A DNA stretch of 64,000 nt from Methanosarcina vacuolata Z-761 (GCF_000969905.1 NZ_CP009520.1:1550001-1614000); one strand, 5' to 3'. Positions 25,646 through 36,716 are shown, counted from the stretch's first letter. Program-made: numbers and translations. The notes: generated by a model from the sequence alone, not told the origin.

Positions 25646-27844
25646 TTATTTTTGCCGGATAATATTTTTGACCCGCCTGTCCCATTCCGTAGACTCAAAA
25701 AGCTCCTTCAGTTCAGGAGAATCATCTATAAAACAGAAGCCCCAGTAAACCGCAGGCAGGAACTCCCTTTTCCAGTGCTCTTTTTTCTTCTTGTCGAGGA
25801 ACTGGTAGGTTTCCGAAGACGAGAGGCGGCTTACGAACCCCAGCACTTTTACAAGTTCAGGGATAGTTTTCTGAGCCGAACCGAGCTTCAGGCATTTAAG
25901 CCTGAGGTTATCTATCTTTCGGAAATCGGGATCGAAGTTCAGAGCTTTTAAGATCTGGTTTTTCTCAGGCATCGAGAGGTGCCCACCGTTATACTTGAGG
26001 GAGTTCAGGGCCTGAAGTTTCAGCAGCCATTCTACTTCCCCGAAAACCTTGGGTTTATGCTGCCTTGAAACATCCCCTAGCCTGCGGTCTTCATAAGCTT
26101 CTCTCTTGAGCCTATTTATATTGCCTGCAAGCTCTGCAAGCTCTTCTGCATCCCTGAATTCTCTGACCCGGAATCTCAGGGTAGCTCGCATAAGTTCCCG
26201 CTTTTCCCGCTCAAAAGCTCCTATGTCCTTTTCCTCGGTCAGTGCGAGCAGACGCGAAAAATACTTTGCTCTGATGGACGTCGGAGGAAGCCTTACCGGG
26301 ATTTCACGAAACTGAGCCACTTTTCTGTTTCCTTTCCCTTTTCCCTTTCCTTGAAAGCCAAGTTCTACTTTCTTAATCTCTATCTTTCCTTCCTCGATTG
26401 CTCTTGCTGCATCGCCCTCTGAGAAAAGTTCTTCAAGGCGGATCTCAGGCTGGAGCATCTGCACCTGGTCAACCTTTTCCCCGGAAAAAACGCCTTCTCC
26501 AAAGCGCTGGTAGAGAGAGTCAATACTATCCGAAATCTCAAAAATATTGCCCTGTTGCTTTCCTGAGACTGAAGAAAGCCTTGTCACCCTTCCGACCTGC
26601 TGTTCAAAGAGCCGCATACTCAGGGTAGGACGCAGCAAAACAAGGGCTTCAAGTCCCGGGAAATCAAAACCTTCAATCAGCATGCCTACGGTGCACAGCA
26701 CATACGGAGGCTTTCCCATTTCTCTGAAAGCTGCAAGAATGTCACTTTGTTCATTTTTAGACAGCTCCGAGCTTATAAAAACCGTATCCCGAAACTCGCC
26801 TTCAGGAGTATAATTCTCAAAATTTAAGGGCAGGATAGGCTCAGGATCCTTTTCGGATTCCGGAACTGAAATTTCCCCATTGAAAACCGAGGAGGTAAGC
26901 TTTGCATGGAAAGCATTAATTTCCTCACCTTCAGCCCCTACGCCATAGACACGCTTCCTCACAGGGGCGCAAAAGACGAGTGTTTTTGCATGCTTGTGTT
27001 TTATCAGAGAATCGTACACATCTTTTGCAAGCTGGGTTCTTCGAATTACCTTTTTCAACTTGTCAGGAGTACTGCAGTCAAGGAAAAGGTCCTGCTTATC
27101 AAGTTCATCAAGCCCTCTTTCAAAATCAAAGATCTCAAAGATATCCTCAGAACTCTCGGCAATCGTGTACTTAAGGGGGGCAAGTTCGTTGTCCAGGATG
27201 CATTCAGGAAGGGTTTTTGCGTATACCTCCCTCATATCCCCTGCAATTTCATCCACGAACTTGACATTCCCGACAACCCCCTGGAATGGAGTTGCAGTCA
27301 TTCCCAGGATTTTTGTCCTGTCCCCCAATTCATTGAGAAAATCGTTTCCTCGATTGTTAATGAAATTGTGGATCTCATCCACTATTGCAAGGTCGGCAAG
27401 TTCAAGAATCAGGTTCTTGATCTCAGAGCTCTGTTTTCCAAGTACGGTCTGAAGCGAGGCAAAAAGAACAAAACCTTTATCCTTTTCCTTCCCAAAAAAC
27501 CTCAAAGTTTCAGCAAGTTCTTTTCGGTCCACCTTATGTTCGGACGAGAGAAGTGCGCTGTTGGGAAAAAGGGGCCGTTTTTTCTTCCTGTCATAATAGG
27601 TCTGGCTAAGAAGAGGATTATTTCTCGAGACAAGGAAAAGCACAACTTTTCCTTCGTCGTAGTACTTCTTCATTATATGTTTCGAAAGAAATGTTTTACC
27701 CCAGCCTGTAGGAACCTTGATGTAGCCTCTCTGATTGTTTTGGAGATATTTTAGAATATCCTCAAAAATTTTCTTTTTATCTTTTCTCAAGGGCTCAAGC
27801 TCGACGGTTTCCATACTGACTGCGGTCTCATTTGAAATTGTCAT
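25646..27844 (-). CDS. SF2 DEAD/DEAH-type helicase
   Basis: A 732-residue superfamily 2 helicase: motif I PTGWGKT at about residue 44, motif II DEIH at about 156, motif III MTATPF, and motif VI QQVGRVTR at about 414. It resembles the type III restriction/ERCC3-like DEAD-box group. After the two RecA domains, a basic C-terminal region of about 270 residues (GKGKGKGNRK, then helical Leu/Arg-rich sequence) matches no domain I know. No methylase or nuclease gene is adjacent, so a restriction role is not supported; DNA or RNA repair is more likely. Two ATG codons are available near the start and neither has a clear ribosome site. Confidence 0.85.
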   Translation of the reverse strand: MTISNETAVSMETVELEPLRKDKKKIFEDILKYLQNNQRGYIKVPTGWGKTFLSKHIMKKYYDEGKVVLFLVSRNNPLLSQTYYDRKKKRPLFPNSALLSSEHKVDRKELAETLRFFGKEKDKGFVLFASLQTVLGKQSSEIKNLILELADLAIVDEIHNFINNRGNDFLNELGDRTKILGMTATPFQGVVGNVKFVDEIAGDMREVYAKTLPECILDNELAPLKYTIAESSEDIFEIFDFERGLDELDKQDLFLDCSTPDKLKKVIRRTQLAKDVYDSLIKHKHAKTLVFCAPVRKRVYGVGAEGEEINAFHAKLTSSVFNGEISVPESEKDPEPILPLNFENYTPEGEFRDTVFISSELSKNEQSDILAAFREMGKPPYVLCTVGMLIEGFDFPGLEALVLLRPTLSMRLFEQQVGRVTRLSSVSGKQQGNIFEISDSIDSLYQRFGEGVFSGEKVDQVQMLQPEIRLEELFSEGDAARAIEEGKIEIKKVELGFQGKGKGKGNRKVAQFREIPVRLPPTSIRAKYFSRLLALTEEKDIGAFEREKRELMRATLRFRVREFRDAEELAELAGNINRLKREAYEDRRLGDVSRQHKPKVFGEVEWLLKLQALNSLKYNGGHLSMPEKNQILKALNFDPDFRKIDNLRLKCLKLGSAQKTIPELVKVLGFVSRLSSSETYQFLDKKKKEHWKREFLPAVYWGFCFIDDSPELKELFESTEWDRRVKNIIRQK

Positions 27845-28304
27845 CAGTTACGCTGTCCTTAAACTTGTCAATGTAAAAATTTGAGATCAAAACCAGAAAG
27901 TTCCTTACAAAGGGTTTCTGGGAAACTGGTATAACCTATAAAAGGAAATTCTGCATGTAATTATAAACTCAATAAGAAGTAACTCCCCATAAATTACAAA
28001 TAATTAGTAAAAATTCCATTTAGTAAAAATTTCATTCCAAAATGCTTAGATCGGGATCTTTTCGTCCAGAAACGGAGAAAAACAAACCTATAACTACTTT
28101 TATTTAAAAGGAATCCTCTTTCAATAATAAGAATTACGTCAATATATATGTTATGCTAAAAAGCCAGAAGAAACAGGCAAACAGGTAAGTTTTGTTTCCT
28201 CTGGCAGTTTCCGAAAACTTATTTGGAAGGGTTCAGAACATTTTAACATATTTATTTTTTTAGAAGAGTCTATACAATATTAAGTTCATAAAATCTTAAT
28301 ACGT
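27845..28304. other. Intergenic region between helicase and thrS
   Basis: About 460 AT-rich bases. The helicase promoter should lie here. No repeat, RNA gene or open frame is recognisable. Confidence 0.5.
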
Positions 28305-30212
28305 TTAAACGAACTTTGGCCTTTCAGAAAGATATTTTGATAGGGGCAGTTTTCTGTATGGTTTTCCTGCAATTTCACCTTTAATCCGGGCATTAAGTTC
28401 TTCCGTAGTAATTTGAACTTTTTTAGGTTTGTTCTGTTCGGATTCAGCCCGAATGGTTACATTAATGGTGTTATCCTCGACTTCTTTATCTCCAATAACA
28501 ACCACGTAAGGGATCCATTCCCTGCCTGCTTCCCTCACTTTCTTTCCTATTGACAGGTCGCGGTCGTCAATGTCAACCCTGCAGTCCAGCTTCTGTGCAA
28601 TCTCTTCGGCAAAAGCGACGTGTTTTTCTGAGATTGGCACAATCCTGACCTGGGTAGGAGAAAGCCACACTGGCAGCATAGGAACCTTTCCTTCTTCGGT
28701 TTCCATTGCAGCTTTTTCGAGAAGGGCGTAAATGCAGCGTTCGATTGCCCCGCTTGGAGAGCAGTGAAGCACGGTAGGCCTTTCCAGTTTGCCGTCAGCA
28801 TTTACATAAGAAATGTCATACCTTTCGGCGTTTTCGACATCAATCTGAACCGTGGAAAGTGCACTTGCCTTCGCAAGAGCGTCTACGAAGTTAAACTCGA
28901 ATTTGAGCACGAAATAGAAGAAGCGGGTGTCCCACATTTCAACAAGCACAGGTTTGTCGACGGTCCTTGCCATATTGACTACAAGCTCTTTATTCGACTC
29001 GTAAAAGTCCCTGGTAAAGCGGATGGCTACTTCATAATCCTTAATATGGATTCCCACATTTTCAAGCACATCAATGCAGAGGTCATACTGTTTTTTGAAC
29101 TGGTCTACAGCCTGGTCCATGTCCTCGCAAAGGCTGTGCATATCAGGCATGGTAAAAGCTCTGAGCCTTCTCAAGCCCACAAGTTCTCCCCGCTGTTCCT
29201 TTCTGAAACTGTAACGGGTCATTTCGATCATCCGAAGAGGCAGGTTCCTGTAGGAAATCGTCATGTCGTGGTTCATAAGGAACTGCCCGAAACAGGCTGC
29301 AAAACGCAGGAACATCTGCCTCTTGTCTGACTCAATGGAGTACTGCCTTGCAGGGAACCTGTCCAGATATTTCTTAAGAGTCGGATGGTTCATGTCATAC
29401 ATGATAGGAGTTTCAACTTCCATTGCCCCAAAGTCGGTTGCGATATCAAGCACATAATTCTCAAGAAGGGACTTTATAAGCCTCCCTTTCGGATAATAAC
29501 GCATGTTTCCGGAATCAGACCCTGGTTCATAGTCCGCAATCTCAAGCCTCCGCATAAGCTCCACATGAGGAGGAGCACGCTCAACAGCTCTGCTCTTGGA
29601 AATTTCGTAGTTTACAAACTGCTGGAGTTTGGGGTAAGGCGTAAGGTCGAAACTCTCAACTTCGTGAAGTTCTCCATCAGGAGTAAGGATGCGCCAGTAA
29701 GACTTTGCCGTACCTTCGGCTTTAAGGGCTTCGGAAACAACCTCTTCTTTTGCCCCGGTTGCTTCTACTTTGCCTTCTGACTTTTGAGTTCCTTCAGGGC
29801 GTATGCTCCTGGAGAGTTCGGAAAGCGGGTGCCCTTTACAGCTAATACTAAAAGCCTTATACCACCCGAAAGGAGCACGCTTGACCTCGTATTTTCCTGA
29901 GAGCGCAGTCTCTATGCCTTTGAGTACCTTTACTGCAACTTTCGGAGAAGAAAGGTCAGAACTTAGATGAGCATAAGGATAGAGCATTATACGGTCGGTT
30001 TTGACCTGGGTAGCTACCTTTTCAAGTTCAGAAACCGCCTTTTCTATAGTTTCCTCAGGATTTGCCTCATCTACACTTTCAACAGCCATAAAAGCGGTAA
30101 GTGCTTCCTCAAGCCTGCCGGCCTTTAAGGACTCTTCAATTTTTTCAGCAACTGGAGTTTGTTTTTTGGTTTCGTATTCAATATAATCAGAGTGAATGAG
30201 CAATAACTGCAT
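28305..30212 (-). CDS. thrS: Threonyl-tRNA synthetase, archaeal type
   Basis: The 635-residue archaeal ThrRS charges tRNA-Thr. The N-terminal about 150 residues ([33 protein letters not shown]) are the archaeal D-tyrosyl-deacylase-like editing domain. The class II catalytic core follows: the [15 protein letters not shown] zinc-ligand region, motif 2 [20 protein letters not shown], and motif 3 [17 protein letters not shown]. The C-terminal anticodon-binding domain begins around [18 protein letters not shown]. Length is normal. The start has an AGGTGATAGA ribosome site. The leader region carries a 28-bp tandem array, which may affect transcription. It stands alone as a single-gene unit. Confidence 0.97.
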   Translation of the reverse strand: MQLLLIHSDYIEYETKKQTPVAEKIEESLKAGRLEEALTAFMAVESVDEANPEETIEKAVSELEKVATQVKTDRIMLYPYAHLSSDLSSPKVAVKVLKGIETALSGKYEVKRAPFGWYKAFSISCKGHPLSELSRSIRPEGTQKSEGKVEATGAKEEVVSEALKAEGTAKSYWRILTPDGELHEVESFDLTPYPKLQQFVNYEISKSRAVERAPPHVELMRRLEIADYEPGSDSGNMRYYPKGRLIKSLLENYVLDIATDFGAMEVETPIMYDMNHPTLKKYLDRFPARQYSIESDKRQMFLRFAACFGQFLMNHDMTISYRNLPLRMIEMTRYSFRKEQRGELVGLRRLRAFTMPDMHSLCEDMDQAVDQFKKQYDLCIDVLENVGIHIKDYEVAIRFTRDFYESNKELVVNMARTVDKPVLVEMWDTRFFYFVLKFEFNFVDALAKASALSTVQIDVENAERYDISYVNADGKLERPTVLHCSPSGAIERCIYALLEKAAMETEEGKVPMLPVWLSPTQVRIVPISEKHVAFAEEIAQKLDCRVDIDDRDLSIGKKVREAGREWIPYVVVIGDKEVEDNTINVTIRAESEQNKPKKVQITTEELNARIKGEIAGKPYRKLPLSKYLSERPKFV

Positions 30213-30616
30213 TCTATCACCTATGTTCGATTTCTTCGGTGTGGAAGTTTGTTCCGAATTTATTTCGGTTTGAGTTTTGTCCCGAATTTGTTTCGGTTTG
30301 AGTTTTGTCCCGAATTTATTTCGGTTTTTAATTTTTCCCTAACTAGCTTCAGTTTTCAATTTATCCCGAACTAGCCTCGGTTTGGAATTTATCCCGAACT
30401 GTTTTCTTTTGAATCAAATAGTTGATTTATATAAGACTAACTGAGGTCTGTACCGTCAGTAGATCTTGATTAAAGGGGTAAAGAAGAATATATGACAGTC
30501 CTAATATCCTTCAACGATATAAAATAATCCCTTTCGACTGATACTTTTGAGCATATAATGGAAAACTTCAGGATTTCAGATGTTTTTCGGTACATTTTCT
30601 GAATTTTACTCAGGAA
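30213..30616. other. Intergenic region upstream of thrS with tandem array
   Basis: Holds the 28-bp array (30252-30400), then about 200 AT-rich bases. The thrS promoter must be within or beyond the array. Confidence 0.5.
30252..30400. repeat. 28-29 bp degenerate tandem repeat, about five copies
   Basis: Units of the form CCCGAATTTATTTCGGTTTG plus AGTTTTGT, drifting to CCCGAACTAGCCTCGGTTTG in distal copies. The first unit is 40 bases from the thrS start codon. Each unit contains a small CGAA...TTCG dyad. Confidence 0.9.
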
Positions 30617-31723
30617 TTACTTTTCCGAGTCAGCCTTACTTGGGTGTCCCACTTTCTTGAGGTCTGTGCAGGTCTCGACAATTTCGGGATGGGTGTGGTC
30701 CTGATAAACCCTGTAAGCCGCAACCAGAGCCCCGAGAAGAATAGGGGCTGCAAAAAATCCTGCAATTCCTCCGACAAAAGCCCCGCCAAGGAAGGCAAGC
30801 ATAAGCAGCATCGGGTGAATCTTGGATTGCAGGCTGGTCAGATAGGGCCTGAGAATCAGCTCCGGGGGACCGTAGATAATAAGGGAGGATACTGTAAAGA
30901 AAACGGCTGCACTTTTAAACCCCAACTCAAAATATCGCATTAAAGCCAGAGGCACCAGCACCATGTACCCAGCAAAAAGAGGAACTATTGAAGCTATGAA
31001 GATAAGGGTCGCCAGGGCGAGCACATGGGAAAAACCAAAAGAGTAGAAAACAATAACCGAGGTTACGCTGACTATTAGAGCAGAATAGGCATTGCCTATG
31101 AAAATTCCTTTAAGGATCATGTCAAGATGATGCGCGTAACGGTTTACAACTTCTTTGTACTCTTTTGGTATCACGCCAAGAAATGCGCAGTAAAGCCGGT
31201 CCCCATCAGCGAGTATAAAATAGCAGAAAATGATTGAGATTAAAAAATTAATGACAAATAGACCGATACTCTGGGCATATGAAAGGAGCCCTATACTGCC
31301 TACTGCAGGGAGTAACGAGGTAAAGAGGTCCCAGATGGCAGAATTAATACTTTCTATGATTCTATCCGGAACGTCCAGAGAGTTTATGAAATCCAGAATC
31401 ACTGCCGCAACTGCCGTCTTATGTCCAATAATCCAGGAAACCTGGTTAAGGATCTCAACAATACCTGCCCCTACAATAAACACTATAGGGATGAATATGC
31501 ACAGACTGGCAATAAGAGCTCCTATTTTTCTGTGCTTTTTGAATTTTACCCGGATAGGCCTGGCAATGTAAGCAAAGACTATGCCCAGTACGATTCCATC
31601 TGCGAGGGGCAGCAGAATTAGAAACGCAAAGTACAGAAGCAGCGCTACCGCCAGTGCTGCTCCTATTTTCCATCGGCTGGCTATGATCTGACTTACTCCG
31701 TCAGGGTTTTGGCTCAATTTCAT
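30617..31723 (-). CDS. AI-2E family transporter (PerM/YdiK type permease)
   Basis: A 368-residue membrane protein with the typical AI-2E family plan: an N-terminal helix pair (ALAVALLLYFAFLILLPLAD, then a VFAYIARPIRVKF motif), a long soluble amphipathic segment with FINSLDVPDRIIESINSAIW, and a C-terminal block of helices ending in GGAFVGGIAGFFAAPILLGA. Members export autoinducers or act in Na+/H+ exchange in bacteria; no archaeal substrate is established. A soluble charged tail (TDLKKVGHPSKADSEK) ends the protein. Monocistronic as far as visible. Confidence 0.9.
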   Translation of the reverse strand: MKLSQNPDGVSQIIASRWKIGAALAVALLLYFAFLILLPLADGIVLGIVFAYIARPIRVKFKKHRKIGALIASLCIFIPIVFIVGAGIVEILNQVSWIIGHKTAVAAVILDFINSLDVPDRIIESINSAIWDLFTSLLPAVGSIGLLSYAQSIGLFVINFLISIIFCYFILADGDRLYCAFLGVIPKEYKEVVNRYAHHLDMILKGIFIGNAYSALIVSVTSVIVFYSFGFSHVLALATLIFIASIVPLFAGYMVLVPLALMRYFELGFKSAAVFFTVSSLIIYGPPELILRPYLTSLQSKIHPMLLMLAFLGGAFVGGIAGFFAAPILLGALVAAYRVYQDHTHPEIVETCTDLKKVGHPSKADSEK

Positions 31724-31889
31724 TTTTTAGTTTCCGTTTGAGTAAATGAATTATACACAGGTTTAAATCAGTTTGTGGAAATTTTATAAATATATGAAAT
31801 CTAAACTTAATTAAAAAGTGTAATATCTAAATATATTTAGAAACTATTTAAAAATATCACAGAGATGTGAAATCCGGATTTCTGATGAA

Positions 31890-34130
31890 TCACACTTTTA
31901 ACTTTTGATTCAGGTCAGGTACAAGTTTATCAAAATATCTGGTTACCACACAGGACTCTGTACATTTTCCACATCTGATACAGGCTTCGTTTACATGTGG
32001 CGTTTTTCCTTCGAGAGAAGCCGCCCCGACCGGACAGGCTTTTACACAAATCCCGCATCCGGTACAGCGGGAAAGCCTTGTAAACTGCTTTGCAGCTTCT
32101 TTAAAAAGTGAAATCGCTTTTTCCTTTGTTTCCGAACTTGCAAGCAGATTCCCGTTCGAAAAAAACTTTACAGTTCCGGTCCCGGTTTTGACCAGCAACA
32201 TCCCGAGGTCTTCCGCATAAACCGTGTTTCCGAGGACATTGATAAAACCTGCAGCTTCGTTTTCCCTGATACCTTTCACAGATGCTTCTATTGAATAGCC
32301 GCCTGCCCGGCAGGGAGAAATTCCTGACACGACTTCAATTTCAAAGTCTTCAGTTTTTTCTCTGGCAAGCACGGAAATCCCTAACTCTTCGGCCAGTTTT
32401 AGCATCTTGGGAGGCAGTTCTTTCCAGCGCCAGAACCCATGCTCTATGAATTCTTCGGAAAGCCCTCTGGACTTCGCCCAGTCCAGTAGAAAAGCGTTCC
32501 ACTTCGCATACATTTCGGGGTGCAGGTCTTTTACCCTGGCGTACTCGGCAGCGAGGGCGGATGGGCAAAGCCAGCAGCCTACCCTTTCAAAGCCAAGGTC
32601 ATAGAGAGGATTGTAGGAAAGTTGTCTCCAGTGTATGTAAAGCCACACCTCAATTGCCTTCCAATCCCTTATGGGAAAGATGTTGAGCTGGGCAGGGACA
32701 AAAGGATTCGTCTCACTTGCTGCAATCCTTGCCCTTGAGAAAGATTCGTGCTTGCGCTTGCCATCAATTGTGAGATAAGCCACGCCGCCAATAGTCCCTT
32801 CTTGAGAAAGTGCTTCTTTTCCTGTCTCGAAATCCCCTGCTGATGCCAGCTTGCAGACCTTGCAGCACCAGCGGAAATCCTTTGCAGGAGGCCCGAATTT
32901 TCCGACCTGCTCTCGAAAAGCGGAACCTGCATTTGCTTCGATGAGTGGAATTTCCTTTTCCTGGCAAAAATTTCGTACAAACTCGATAGTTTCCGGAAAC
33001 TCAATCCCGGTGTTCAGGAAGAAAGCTTTTAGCTCCCTTTGCTTAAGGGAAGACCGCGCCAGGTCAAGCACCACAAGACTGTCTTTACCGCCGCTGAAAG
33101 AGACATAGACAGGCAGATTTCGGTATTCTTTCCTGGAAATAATTCCGCGAATAGTATTGATTGCGTTCTTCCCAAGAGCCTGGAGATGCTTTTTGTTTGC
33201 TTCGATGCATGCCGCAAGATCAGGAGTCTCAGGGCGAAGTGACGCTTCACTGCTGTCAACCTTCCTTATCCTGAGAACTTTTGTTTCGGCTCCACTTGAA
33301 GATTCCACTTTTGTCTTGGCTCCGCTTGAAGATTCCAATTCAGTCCGGTTCTCGGGCTCAGGCAGGTTTTTCAGGTCCGAAAAGTCCGCGCCGTCAATAT
33401 AAGAAACCCCATAACCTGTCAGGCTGCCTGCAGTAACAAGGACAAAGTCTCCTGCTTTTTTATTGCTGTCAAAGGCTTCAATAGATTCTACTGTGACACT
33501 TTTTCCGTTAAGGTGCCGATTTGTTTTCTTAAGCTCGACTTTCCTGCCTCTGGCATTTTTAAGGAGAATTTTTGCACCCTGGAGGGAAGGTTCAAAACTG
33601 TAATCCATTTTTGAAAGCTCAAACCGGAGAATTCCGAAAATAAAGCCATCTACGAGCACCTCATCAGTTTTGTCTTCTCCGGGTATTTTGTTTAGAAGAA
33701 TGAGCTTATCTCCAAGGGGATTGCAACCAAAAGCTGAGTGAAGCTGCCTGTCTATGATTTCTCGCTCGTAAGGAGAACAAAAACGGACGTCGGCAGGTTG
33801 GGAGAGCTGAAGGACTTCCCCTTTGCGGCCGCATATTCCACATTCTTCCCCTATCAGGGGAAGGTTACATTTTCCGCACCAGAAAATTTTATCGTCTTCA
33901 TACTCGAAACGTGGAGAGGACTTTTTCTTTGTAAAAGTTACCACTTCTGACGGCTTTTCAAATCCAGAGCTCTTCCTTGCAGAGGTTTTTTCTTTAAAGT
34001 TCAGAGACCTATTTTTTGTCCCTTTTCCAAGGGTTTGCGAACCTTTTCTGTCTTGGCTGCTTCTATCTGGACTGTTTCTTATATGTTTTTGCGAGCTGGA
34101 AGGCTGGTGTTTTTCTTTTTTCTGATGCAT
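31890..34130 (-). CDS. PAPS-reductase-like protein with zinc ribbon, PUA-like and ferredoxin domains
   Basis: A 746-residue methanogen-type fusion. A basic low-complexity N-terminus (about 1-75) precedes a zinc ribbon (WCGKCNLPLIGEECGICGRK), then a PUA-like region at about 170-255. Next is an ATP-pyrophosphatase/PAPS-reductase domain with the PP-loop VSFSGGKDSLVVLDLA at about 345 and Cys clusters CCKVCKLA and GCWLCPSA. The C-terminus carries two [4Fe-4S] motifs, CTGCGICVKACP and CIRCGKCTESC. PUA suggests an RNA substrate, so tRNA thiolation or another sulfur transfer is at least as likely as sulfate reduction. Two near-identical SSSGA(K/E)TKV repeats lie around residues 270-290. Confidence 0.88.
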   Translation of the reverse strand: MHQKKEKHQPSSSQKHIRNSPDRSSQDRKGSQTLGKGTKNRSLNFKEKTSARKSSGFEKPSEVVTFTKKKSSPRFEYEDDKIFWCGKCNLPLIGEECGICGRKGEVLQLSQPADVRFCSPYEREIIDRQLHSAFGCNPLGDKLILLNKIPGEDKTDEVLVDGFIFGILRFELSKMDYSFEPSLQGAKILLKNARGRKVELKKTNRHLNGKSVTVESIEAFDSNKKAGDFVLVTAGSLTGYGVSYIDGADFSDLKNLPEPENRTELESSSGAKTKVESSSGAETKVLRIRKVDSSEASLRPETPDLAACIEANKKHLQALGKNAINTIRGIISRKEYRNLPVYVSFSGGKDSLVVLDLARSSLKQRELKAFFLNTGIEFPETIEFVRNFCQEKEIPLIEANAGSAFREQVGKFGPPAKDFRWCCKVCKLASAGDFETGKEALSQEGTIGGVAYLTIDGKRKHESFSRARIAASETNPFVPAQLNIFPIRDWKAIEVWLYIHWRQLSYNPLYDLGFERVGCWLCPSALAAEYARVKDLHPEMYAKWNAFLLDWAKSRGLSEEFIEHGFWRWKELPPKMLKLAEELGISVLAREKTEDFEIEVVSGISPCRAGGYSIEASVKGIRENEAAGFINVLGNTVYAEDLGMLLVKTGTGTVKFFSNGNLLASSETKEKAISLFKEAAKQFTRLSRCTGCGICVKACPVGAASLEGKTPHVNEACIRCGKCTESCVVTRYFDKLVPDLNQKLKV

Positions 34131-34810
34131 GGGTGCCCTGACCGATAGTTCGAAGAAATGATTAAGACCTTATTGTTCAATTTTCTGCAAGGATGAGTTT
34201 ATCGATATATCAATATTTTGAAAGAAAGGAATATCCAATGAAAGAAAACTTGATAATACTGTTTGTGCTCCTTTAATATTAAGTTGGTTATATAATTAAC
34301 CTAATACATTAGTGTCTCAAATTAGCTTTTAAAATCTCTAATCTAATTTGATACCCACTTCTTTAAAAGTATCTCCCAGACGAATTCTTGCTTTCAACTT
34401 TATTTTATATTTCTGTCAACGCCAGGTTAAGACGCTTCGCTTTTTATCTTTATATTTCACCAGGTTAATGTCCAGTGAAGCCAGCTATTGTATTAAAGCT
34501 TCAAGTTTCATTTCCTACTCCAAAATATGATGAGGAAAGCTCAAAAATGGAACAACTATTGTATTTTTTTGTGGTTGAAACTCCATTAAATTTGAAGAGG
34601 ATACAAATGGCATTAAAAAACAACAACATCAGACATAATCCTTGAATTGGTTTATTCCCCACACGAGGGAGAAGTTAAGGTTATAAGACTTAAGCGGTTG
34701 AATCATTTTTTATAAAGTATTTTAAAATAATATTCGCTATATAATAAGTGTTAGTTAAAAATAAATGATTCAACTTAAAGAAATTATATCAGTTTGGGGC
34801 GGGGAGTAAA
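34131..34810. other. Intergenic region, IS-associated motif and promoter
   Basis: About 680 AT-rich bases. TTTGAAGAGGATAC at about 34589 matches the motif at the transposase remnant near 57251. CTATATAATA at 34737-34746 is a likely TATA box for the beta-helix gene. No gene is supported. Confidence 0.5.
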
Positions 34811-36313
34811 ATGACTGGAAGGTGTCTCAGGTATATACGGCAGAACTGGACAGAAACAAGATTTTACATTACAATTTTCATTCTCTTGATTATACTGGAT
34901 TTAATAATTGTTTACATACTAATACAGTCCAGATCTCCGCCCACACCATCAAATACCTCTTCACTTACACCATCAAATACCTCTTCACTTACGCCATCAA
35001 ATGTTACTGTATGGGTAACTGGCGATAGGAGTGGGAACTTCACCTGCGATGGGAGCAATGATCAGGTGGAAATAAATCAAGCTTTTGCATATGTTGCAGA
35101 AAACCCGCAGTTCACAACCGTTCATTTGAAAGGGCCGAACACATACCTTATATCAGATACTATTTTCATCGGAAATAATACTACCCTGGAAGGAGACCCT
35201 ACAGCCGTAATTAAACTTATAGACAGGGCAGACTGGCCAGTATTTAAGCCCCTTATAACGCAGATTAACAGTACCGAAATACATGGAGTTACTATAAAAG
35301 GATTTGAAATCGACGGAAATCACGACAACAATCTGGATAAACCGAAAGGGTATGGATATTACAACATGATTCATTTCCGCAACTCCAGAGACCTTCAAGT
35401 TCATAATATGTATATGCACGATGGGCATGGAGAAGCATTGAAAGTAGACAATAGTTCCAATATCCAGTTTTACAATAACAGCGTATATAAAATGGGGCAT
35501 AACGGGCTTTTTGCCGAAAACTGCCAGAATGTAGAGAGCTGGAATAATAACATAACAGTCAGGACTGACTGCGGCCTTAGATCAAGGAATTCTAACCATG
35601 TAAAATTCCATGATAACCTGATAGATTCCTTTTACCACTGGAGTGCGGGAGGACCTGGAATTCTGATTGAGAAAACAACAGCTGTCGTTAACGACGTAGA
35701 AGTATACAATAATACTATTCAGAATACTTATGGGCCTGGAATCTGGTTGATAGGCTGTTGTAGGTCTTATCCAAGAGATGAGGCTAAGAATGTATATATT
35801 TATCACAATATTTTCTACAAAACCGGCACTAATCCTAATATTGACTGGGTGGGGGGCATAGTGACAAGCGGCTTTTACGATACCCTCATTGAAAACAATA
35901 CTTTTGATGGGGTATATCATGGTGCAATTATTCAGATGTACCCTACAGGTACTCACATTTATCCCTCATATAATAACTCAGGCCACATTGACCTTTCACC
36001 TAAAGGTACAGGATATACAACAACTGCTCGCAATAATATTATCGCAAATACCAAACAACGCAAAAAAGATCCAGATGGAACCGGGTATGGAGTAACTAAT
36101 TATTTGCCTGAAACACATACCATTACGCTTGAAAATAACTGTCTGTACAATAACTATGCAGGTAACTATATGAACTGCACGTCAACCACTGATATCTATG
36201 TAGATCCTGTACATTTAAACCAGAACATTGGAGCCGGATATTTTTCAGAAGAGTTTCAAGAATCAATTAACCAGACCATGATAAATTCCATTTTAATAAA
36301 ACGATGCTCATAA
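34811..36313 (+). CDS. Membrane-anchored right-handed beta-helix surface protein
   Basis: A 500-residue protein with ribosome site GGGGAG. A short cytoplasmic Arg-rich start is followed by a signal-anchor helix (FYITIFILLIILDLIIVYIL). Next is a Ser/Thr/Pro linker with a repeated TPSNTSSL unit (24-bp DNA repeats), then WVTGDRSGNFTCDGSNDQVE and a parallel beta-helix of repeated N-rich rungs (VHNMYMHDGHGEAL, IQFYNNSVYKMGHNGLF, VESWNNNI and others). Many NxS/T sequons fit a glycosylated exterior protein. Such folds are common in Methanosarcina surface proteins and resemble polysaccharide-acting enzymes. No catalytic motif is certain, so the role could be structural or enzymatic. Confidence 0.88.
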   Translation: MTGRCLRYIRQNWTETRFYITIFILLIILDLIIVYILIQSRSPPTPSNTSSLTPSNTSSLTPSNVTVWVTGDRSGNFTCDGSNDQVEINQAFAYVAENPQFTTVHLKGPNTYLISDTIFIGNNTTLEGDPTAVIKLIDRADWPVFKPLITQINSTEIHGVTIKGFEIDGNHDNNLDKPKGYGYYNMIHFRNSRDLQVHNMYMHDGHGEALKVDNSSNIQFYNNSVYKMGHNGLFAENCQNVESWNNNITVRTDCGLRSRNSNHVKFHDNLIDSFYHWSAGGPGILIEKTTAVVNDVEVYNNTIQNTYGPGIWLIGCCRSYPRDEAKNVYIYHNIFYKTGTNPNIDWVGGIVTSGFYDTLIENNTFDGVYHGAIIQMYPTGTHIYPSYNNSGHIDLSPKGTGYTTTARNNIIANTKQRKKDPDGTGYGVTNYLPETHTITLENNCLYNNYAGNYMNCTSTTDIYVDPVHLNQNIGAGYFSEEFQESINQTMINSILIKRCS

Positions 36314-36319
36314 TGCGCC

Positions 36320-36369
36320 TGCAGTTATATTGGCTTTTGCAGTTATATTGGCTTCTGCAGTTATATTGA
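36320..36369. repeat. 18-bp tandem repeat, about three copies
   Basis: Units TGCAGTTATATTGGCTTT, TGCAGTTATATTGGCTTC and a partial third directly after the beta-helix gene stop. Confidence 0.85.
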
Positions 36370-36646
36370 TCAGTGGGAGCTTGCTTAATGCAAAGTTCAC
36401 TTAGAAAAACCTGACCTCTTACAAAAAGTAAGAAATATATATAACTTTTGCCGCGGTTAATATGAATAAGTTCATTCAATTTCATACTCCTGCTTAAAAA
36501 AAAAGTTTTGTAGTTTTTCCTGTAGAGTAGTGGGCTAACTCCTTTACCTTTAAGAACAAGAGAAACTTTAAGTTGTACTGATAGTGATTTTTTTCTCCTA
36601 GATTTCTGAGAAGAATAGATTAAACAGCTTTGAAATAAGCTTAACC

Positions 36647-36716
36647 GTTGAAACGAAACTGTTGAAACGAAACCGTTGAAACGAAACCGTTGAAACGAAA
36701 CCGTTGAAACGAAACT
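36647..36716. repeat. 14-bp tandem repeat, five copies
   Basis: Five exact-phase units of GTTGAAACGAAACC or GTTGAAACGAAACT. Confidence 0.95.

Noticed and set aside
25646-27844. Type III restriction enzyme
   Set aside because: Only the helicase is present; there is no methylase partner and no recognised nuclease motif.
36647-36716. CRISPR-like GTTGAAACGAAACC repeats
   Set aside because: The 14-bp units are directly adjacent without spacers; resemblance to GAAAC-ending CRISPR repeats is superficial.
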